A stretch of 64,000 nt of DNA from contig CM065388.1 of assembly GCA_033060915.1 (NCBI GenBank), forward strand, positions 29,637,001-29,701,000, in the 5' to 3' direction. The notes beneath the pieces were generated by a model that worked only from the letters and a program-made list of their open reading frames with translations, did no database searches and was not told the DNA's origin. This document shows, piece after piece, positions 57,867-64,000 of this stretch (the first letter of the stretch is position 1; every line of letters starts with the position of its first letter). The DNA comes from Euryodendron excelsum (lineage: Eukaryota > Streptophyta > Magnoliopsida > Ericales > Pentaphylacaceae). A program made the translations under genes and the position numbers.

Positions 57867-59814
57867 AAATGGGTTCTTCGCACAAGCGTACAAGAGAGGG
57901 GTGGTCTCACCCACTTTCTTTCTATCCCTTTTACTTCTTGTCTTTAAATTAATGTTTACATTTTCTTATTGCTTAAGAACCTTATACTTTTCGTAAAAAT
58001 AATAATAATAATCAAATGATAGTCTTTTACACCATTGCTGTTGTCTTGTCTTCCTTGGGAATAGTGACCACTTTCTACGCAAGGGGCATGGTTTGTCTTG
58101 TGGAATTATCCAACTTGACGGGATGATAGCACGAGTTAACCACTCGCCAAATGATCAGCCTTCCACAGAGAGAGAGAATGAGGATGAGTGAGAATACTAC
58201 CTAAAGGCAGCACTTGCAAGACTCTGAGGCTAAGCGATGTGTGGCCAGTTTATCAAGAGGAAGAGGAGCCATCTTTCATTCCCCCACATATAAAGAATAA
58301 ATAGCTGAATAAATAACTAAATGTGCTCATATTCCCTTTGCTTAACCCCTAGTGCCTCGTGGAAAGCGAAAATTTTCTTTGTTAACCCTGATCCAAGACT
58401 GTCCTCCCTACACTAGGGCAGACAATAGTTGAGAACTCTAGGAGTGATGTCCACCTCTATCATACTAGGATAGTGTTGAAAAACTCTATGGATCAAGCAA
58501 TCTAATTCAAAGTGAAGAGAGGCCCTCATTTCATTTCCCATACAATCAAAAGCAACCCCTTGCCAAACCCGTTGAGCTATCTATCCTTTTTTGGCAAAAC
58601 CCTAACCTAGAGATCACCGCCCATACCGGGTATATTGAACTACCATGGAAAAGGTTTAAGGGAAAAGGGTTGAAGAATTGTTCCGTTTCGTAAAAGAAAA
58701 GAAAAGAAATAGAAAGAAAAAGCAAAAGAAAGGAGTTGCCAAGGGGCAAGAGCCAAAAAAAAAAAAAAATGAAAAAAAGGGAAAAACCCTGATTCTAAAG
58801 AAAGGCCTGAAGAAAATCGTGATTGAGTTAACTTCAAAGGCGCAGCAAAGAAAATCATGTTTATCTCAAGAAGTACATGGAAAGGGTGAAAGAACGAGGT
58901 TATTTTCACCCTGAGAAATATATGGCCAAAAGCGAGAAGGAAATTTAAAGGTGATCCTAGGTTACAAGGAAACCCAGTAGGTACAATAGGTTTGAACCTT
59001 TACCTTTTCTTGCAAAACCCTGAAACCATGACCTACATTACAACCCTATTAAAGTCCATTCTGATTGAAAATAGATTGCTTGATCTAAATGAGTTAGATA
59101 CGCTGCCAAAGCTTTATAAATAAATAAATAAATAAAAAGATGCTAATCCTACTGAAAAATGGTTAAGGACAGTATAGATCTAAACCTTGCTAAAAACAAC
59201 ATTGAATTTGAGCCTACATATCCCGTTGTTTCTAAAACCCCATAACCTAGCCTACATTACGGTCCTAAATAAAGTCTTCTCGGATTGAAATGACTGGCCA
59301 CTTATCGCTCTGCCAAGGGTCAGGTAAGTTGTTGCTAAGACCCCGAGAGTCGAGAGTCTCAGCCCAATAACCCTATACACTAACCTTAGGATAGAAAGTT
59401 GGGGGGCAGTCAAGAGGTTGAGAAAGGTGCGAAGTGCTATCATCCAATCGAGGTAGGATTGAGCCAGAAGAGAGGCTAAACCCCCGAAGAGGAGGGAGTT
59501 ACCATTCCCAAGGCTACAAGTCTAACAGCACCCTATGTCATTCTATTAACATATTTCTAACTTGTGCATATGTTTAAAAAACAAAAAGATCAGCATGAGC
59601 TTTGCACACATAGGATATAACTCCCTGTAGGAATAGAAGTCATCAGCATCAACTCATTGAATAAATATCACATGCCTCTGATCATATATATCTGTCTATC
59701 TGTGCATCTAAGTACCATAAACATCCAGCCTTATACAAAACTATGTAAAATAAAACTGTCTAACATCAGTACATCTCAGGGACAAGGGGCAAAAGAAGAT
59801 CAAAGTCTCATGCA
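57867..59814 (+). other. Ogre region between gag and antisense ORF, no pol
   Basis: About 1.95 kb with no recognisable protease, RT, RNase H or integrase and no convincing ORF. Sequence from about 58560 on is collinear with the post-pol region of the sister element near 45440, so the pol deletion joins gag-side sequence to post-pol sequence somewhere in 57867-58550. An A-rich run lies at 58757-58790. Confidence 0.6.
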
Positions 59815-61659
59815 TCACAGGTCAAAATCAATATCATCTGGATCAAAATCCCCAAAACTCGGCATCGGAGGAGGAGGATAACTACTCGAAGCACCACCAT
59901 CCTGCAGGGAAGATAGAACCAAAATCAGCCACAAGCAAAAGGAGCTAAGCAGCAGCAGAGCAATAAGGAGCAAAGAGAGAATAACTTACCCCCCACCACC
60001 CATCTGAGATAACCGAGCCGTCAAGGAAGCTACCTCGGCCTGGTACTGGTCCCGCTCCATTTGGTACCGATCTCTCTAGTCTCTCACAGCAGTAAACTCG
60101 GCCTGGGGCACATATCCTCCAGCCAAGCGCCACAAGTCAACCACTTCCTGGCCAACAGCATACCCGCTGACTACTACCTCAAACCGGGTGAAGGCACCAA
60201 TCAAATGGGCCCCGAAGTGCGCGGCATAATCCGTATCCGGAGGAAGCAAGAACTCGGCACCTGGCTGGGGCTCCTGGTAGGGGATGGGCACTCCGGCCAA
60301 CAGGGCTCCAAACATATACTCTGGCGAAGCCCCTGCTGATCGAAACTCCTCGTGAAACTGTCGCCAATGCCGCTCTCCAAGATAGGACTCCCAGGTGTCA
60401 TCACTGAGAAAAGCAGCTCTCGATAAGGACAACGGGACCAGGTACCGGACTGTCTTGTAATGGACTGATCCAATGAAGGGCCGCCAGGTCACATCCCTCG
60501 CCTCAATCAGCTCCAGGTTAGCCCGGAGCGTCACGAAGTCAGTAATCTCTGATCGCTGGGCTACCCGGTCACGAGCCCACCTCAAAGCGCGAGGATAGAG
60601 ATCATCCTCAACAACTGTAGGGCGACGCACCGGCAGGTACTCGTAACTCCACCAGACAAGGAAGGGCCAAAAGCTAGTCATGCTGCCCCAACGAGAAGAA
60701 GTCCGAACCCGCATCGATCGAAGAAAGCAGCCAAAAGAAAAGGACCCCCAGTCCAACTCAGACAAAGCTCCCAGATCGACTATTATACTCACCAGACGGC
60801 ACGGCACGAGTGACTTGTTGTTGTTGTAGAAGCATCTGAAGATGATATACAACACAAGTCGCCGTCTCATGATATCCCGCCTGGCAGGCGATGGCTTAGT
60901 AGCAAAAGTACGCTCACCCTGACTAATCCAAGAGACTGGGAAGGCAGAACGCTCAGGCTGAGGCAAATCCAACAGCAAACAAGCCTCGTCCCTGCTGACC
61001 GGGTGCAGGGTGATCCGCCGGCCGACAAAGGAGAGTCTTGTAATAATCGCCCAATCTAAAAGAGTGGGCCCTAACTCGAAGCCGACGAAATGGAAGGTCC
61101 CAGTCTCCCCGAACCACCGCTCAACCAATACCAGTACCAAATGCCGGTTTAGGCGGTTAGCCTGTAATCCTATAAAGGCGCCAAACCCGATCTCTGCCAA
61201 GAAGGCGCGGTATGATGGGGCAGCCTGCTGCATGGTCACAAAAACCTGGTGAACAACTCCTCGAAAAGCTGTATGTACTCGTGGAGGTGGCAAATGCTGT
61301 CTGGAATATACACTAGGGTGATAAGCCAGATCCCCGAGAGGTGGGACATCTGGTATCTGCAAATCTCCTAAGTTGGCGTCTGTCTGCCTATACCTAGAAG
61401 AAGCTCTCCCATAGCCGGTCACCTGGTCCCCAAGGCCCGGTACCTCCTCCTCGGCGTCAACCTCCTCAACAAAAGCCTGCTCAACCGGAGGAAAAGGGTC
61501 GACAGGTAGTCTACTCCACTGCCCGCTCTGGCTGGATGAGGATCGTCTGGTGGATCGTCGACTACCTCTAGATCGACTAGAACCGCCAGCAGAATCGGTC
61601 CGGGTCGCCTTCCCCGAGCGGCGTCTCCTCTCGGAACTGTCATCACCTGCATCTGCCAT
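59815..61659 (-). CDS. Antisense ORF type A: plant mobile domain-like protein, one premature stop
   Basis: Starts at ATG 61659 (MADAGDDSSERRRRSG); the upstream in-frame Met at 61737 is not used in the type B copy. Residues 10-50 are Ser/Arg-rich. Residues ~145-400 match the pattern of the plant mobile domain (aminotransferase-like, PMD): VERWFGETGTFHF at 179-191, LGPTLLDWAIITRLS, LYIIFRCF at 270-277, WGSFSFGCFLRSM at 304-316, WWSYEYLPVRRP at 336-347 and ARDVTWRPF near 387-395. TAG 60076-60078 cuts it at residue 527; a Glu/Gln-rich coiled-coil-like stretch follows, then a candidate 88-bp intron and a last exon ending TGA 59815-59817. PMD proteins (MAIL/MAIN type) act in silencing and meristem upkeep; the role in the element is unknown. 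Confidence 0.7.
59902..59989 (-). other. Candidate 88-bp intron of antisense ORF type A
   Basis: Minus strand donor GG|GTAAGTTAT (from 59989), pyrimidine-rich 3' part and acceptor TCTTCCCTGCAG|GAT (ending 59902). The 87-nt downstream exon reads DGGASSSYPPPPMPSF followed by an Asp-rich end and stop. As written, exon 1 ends two bases past a codon boundary in a G6 run, so either a one-base indel occurred in that run or the acidic frame is not the one used. Confidence 0.55.
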
Positions 61660-62968
61660 CCTGAAAAGGTAAGCCAAGGTAAGTGATGTTAATATACCAT
61701 CCATGCAGTTTAAATAATAGTAAAATAAAATAAACAACTAACACAAACAAAACAAATAAAAGACTTCGAACGATAAGTCAAAACAAATTTCCTACATGCA
61801 CATCTTGATTTTCCAACTTTAAACCAAGTTTCAAGGGTTCTTTGCCTTTTTCCTTCAAAAATATTTTATTTCTAAAACTTTAACCAACTCTTTCCATAAT
61901 TTCTAAAAATTTCGGCAGAGTCCCGTTTAAAAATGGCCCCTACAACACCCATGACATCAACACAGAATACGAAATATGCACCTTCCAACACAACAATCAC
62001 ATGACAATGGCACCCGTGCACACTTTTCAATTTTTTAAAATTTTCAAAACACATGTTTTATTTTTCAAATAAATCAATGGTTTTCAAACATCTTCCGAAA
62101 TTTTTCAAAATCACCTCAAATGTTTTCAAAAATATTCCAATCTTTTTCCAAATTTCAAGCTTCAAAAATTTCGTCAATTTCTTGAATTTTCTAATTTTCT
62201 CTAATTTTCTAAATATTTTTCTATTTTTCACAAAATAAAAAATTCACCGAGTTTTCAAAAAATCACGAAACTTCATACGGTTGTTAAACACATTTTTCTA
62301 AGGCACATTGCACAAAAACATAGCCAAAAAACCTAATACCCATGCTTATAGGAACAACTTTCCTATTCCTGCTGAAAACCCCCTTCACACATTTACATAT
62401 AATCACTCAAATTTAATCAAACAACCATCAAAATGCAAAAACAACATCACCAAAGTGTTCAAAACATATCAAAACATCAATTTCCACTATTCACATGATT
62501 CAAACGAAGTTCTACACATCAAAATCAACCAAATTTGAAAACTCACCTTTTGGAAGTTCTCCGGCGAAATCTTCTCTTCCGGTGACTTTTCCGGCGACGT
62601 GGACTCCCTCCGGCAATCACCCGTGGTCCCCAAGGAATGCTTCTTCAAGGTTCAAGTCGGTTTTCCTTTGAAAACTCTCGAATTCTCTGAAAACTCTCCC
62701 AATCCCGTGGGTGTTCGAACTAGAAATTTTCTGGTTTTAACTTTAGTCCTGGCGCCACTAGCAAAGGCGCTAGTTCTTTTCTACCAAAGGCGCCACTGCT
62801 AGTGGCGCCAGTTATAAATTTTGGGCAGTTTTGCCCTTTTCCCCGCCAAAACTTGTTTTCGAAGGCCTTTTTGGTCCGTTATCCGTTTTCGACCCCTGTT
62901 GTCGAAAGATTTCCGGTGTCCGTCCCACCGACTGCCTCGCGGTCAACATGAGACTCTTACTCCTATCG
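61660..62968 (+). other. Ogre 3' region, upstream of antisense ORF type A
   Basis: Non-coding on both strands as far as I can see. On the minus strand the sequence before the ATG (CTTACCTTTTCAG|G, ending at 61661) looks like a splice acceptor, so the antisense mRNA may have a 5' intron. Conserved with 10891-12670, 23330-23829/31371-31537 and partly 48990-50128. Confidence 0.6.
62748..62812 (-). promoter_or_regulatory. GGCGCC palindrome cluster upstream of the antisense ORF
   Basis: Four GGCGC sites in 65 bp, including CTGGCGCCACTAG-type motifs identical to those next to the LTR TATA box. About 1.1 kb upstream of the antisense ATG. TTATAAATT at 62813-62821 adjoins it. Counterparts: 12468-12515, 23779-23822/31371, and degenerate at 50109-50128. 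Confidence 0.55.
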
Positions 62969-63010
62969 TTTTCTGTCTTTGACAAGCAAAGACAGAAAAA
63001 GAGGGGCAGC
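62969..63010 (+). other. Polypurine tract in a hairpin (element D-E)
   Basis: Perfect 13-bp arms 62969-62981 and 62987-62999 with loop ACAAG; purine tract AGAAAAAGAGGGG 62994-63006, then CAGC and the 3' LTR at 63011. Confidence 0.85.
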
Positions 63011-64000
63011 TGTAAGCACCCCATTTTTGACCGCTCGACAGTCTACACTCCGTCCAGACTTGTTTTCAAGTCATTTTGGGCATATTCCAATCGAAACCAA
63101 TTCTCTAGGTCCAAATTCCGTCTTTCCATCGCTTCGCGGGCCTGTTAGGCCCAAATAGAGGCAAAATGACCAAAATGCCCTTAGGGGCATTGTCCTTTCT
63201 TATTTCAATTCCAATCCCTCTCTCGAGACAGTTTATTCCTCGAGACGGTCCGAGTAGCAAAACTACTCACAAAACCGTTAGAGTGGCGGAAACACTCACA
63301 AAACCGTTAGAGTAGCGAAAATACTCACAAAACCGTTAGAGTGGCGGAAACACTCAAAACCCAGGCACGTCTCTTCGGAGACGGTAAGACCCCTTTCCAA
63401 TCCCTCTCTTGAGACAGTTTATTCCTCGAGACGGTTCCAATCTAGGCACGTCTCTTCGGAGACGGTAAGACCCCTTTCCAATCCCTCTCTCGAGACAGTT
63501 TATTCCTTGAGACGGTCCGAGTAGCAAAACTACTCACAAAACTGTTAGAGTAGCGGAAATACTCACAGAACCGTTAGAGTAGCTGAAATACTCACAGAAC
63601 CGTTAGAGTAGCGGAAGTATTCACAGGACCGTTAGAGTAGCGGAAATACTCACAAATCTTCAACCCCGTCCGAGTAGCAGAAATACTCAACCCCGTCCGA
63701 GTAGCGGAAATACTCCCAAATCCTCAACCCCGTCCGAGTAGTGGAAATACTCAACCCCGTCTGACTAGCGGAAATACTCAACCCCGTCCGAGTAGCGGAA
63801 ATACTCAACCCCGTCCGAGTAGCGAAAATACTCACACCGTTAGAGTGGCGGAAACACTCAAAACCTAGGTCAACACCAGTGGCTGTTAGCCCACTTCGGT
63901 GGAAAAGGACCAAACTACCCTTAGGACCTTTTCCGAGACTTTTCGGTCAGGATGACCATTTTGCCCCTAGGCATCCAAACGCCCCGAGATCCACACCGGC
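63011..64000 (+). repeat. LTR-E, first 990 bp (3' LTR)
   Basis: TGTAAGCACCCC start directly after the PPT; contains the minisatellite at 63249-63860 and the first 155-bp repeat, and runs off the window. Over the first ~220 bp it differs from LTR-D by only a few bases, mostly transitions, consistent with a fairly recent insertion. Confidence 0.88.
63249..63860. repeat. Hairpin minisatellite in LTR-E
   Basis: About 20 units, plus two perfect CGTCTC-TTCG-GAGACG hairpins (63368-63383, 63449-63464) and TCTCGAG...CTCGAGA inverted repeats (for example 63221-63245). Confidence 0.9.

Larger units (their letters stand above)
50129..64000 (+). mobile_element. Nearly complete Ogre/Tat-like element without pol (LTR-D to LTR-E)
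   Basis: 5' LTR 50129-55172, PBS 55175-55193, leader, gag 56719-57866 (two frames), uncharacterised region, antisense ORF 59815-61659 (minus), 3' region, PPT 62994-63006, and the first 990 bp of the 3' LTR at 63011. LTR-D and LTR-E share lineage-specific variants (CCTGTTAGGCCC, TTATTTCAATTCC, one GGAAGTATTCACAGGACCG unit), supporting one element. Protease, RT, RNase H and integrase are not detectable, so it would need enzymes supplied by a relative. Predicted full size is about 18 kb. Confidence 0.75.

Overview
This window is plant nuclear DNA made entirely of nested transposable elements and one integrated pararetrovirus. I see no host protein gene, tRNA, rRNA or CRISPR array. The mixture (very large Ogre/Tat-type Ty3 LTRs, an Athila-type Ty3 element, a SIRE-like Ty1/copia fragment, an L1-type LINE fragment and a Caulimoviridae-like insertion) points to an angiosperm, probably a eudicot with a large genome. 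I cannot name the species.

The dominant family is an Ogre/Tat-like Ty3 retrotransposon with LTRs of about 5.0-5.3 kb. Each LTR has the same order: TGTAAGCACCCC start; hairpin-forming minisatellite; 3-4 repeats of about 155 bp; a cluster of GGCGCC palindromes; TATA box; a candidate splice donor; about 2 kb of strongly G-poor DNA; and a GCGCGACA end. I label the + strand copies LTR-0 (1-2480, 3' part), LTR-A (31580-33239 plus 38585-42239, split), LTR-B (33240-38584, nested in A), LTR-C (42240-44929, 3' half), LTR-D (50129-55172) and LTR-E (63011 to the window end). A further LTR lies on the minus strand (15997-23329), itself split by a foreign 2.57-kb solo LTR at 16288-18859.

Layout: LTR-0 abuts an Athila gag; Athila gag-pol remnant 2481-7074; Athila 3' region and 3' LTR 7075-9679; Ogre antisense-ORF remnant and 3' region 9681-12730; LINE fragment 12731-13861; inverted Ogre LTR scrap to 14310; copia RT/RNase H (minus) 14311-15996; minus Ogre LTR to 23329; Ogre 3' region 23330-23829, split by the pararetrovirus 23830-31370, resuming 31371-31579; stacked LTRs A, B and C to 44929; the 3' part of another Ogre element (integrase tail plus antisense ORF type B) 44930-50128; then one nearly whole, pol-less Ogre-like element from LTR-D to LTR-E with PBS, gag, antisense ORF type A and PPT.

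The most interesting biology is in the Ogre-like family. It carries large antisense ORFs between the gag/pol region and the 3' LTR. Two sister elements carry different antisense proteins (a plant-mobile-domain-like one and a DUF7745-like one) behind a shared N-terminus and Ser-rich start. The type A ORF appears to have a spliced last exon. The GGCGCC palindrome cluster next to the LTR TATA box recurs upstream of the antisense ORF, suggesting a shared promoter module for both strands. The LTR U3 looks like an array of hairpins with paired base changes, and the polypurine tract sits in the arm of a conserved hairpin. The pararetrovirus is about one genome long, opened at its primer-binding site, with its last ~0.9 kb inverted.
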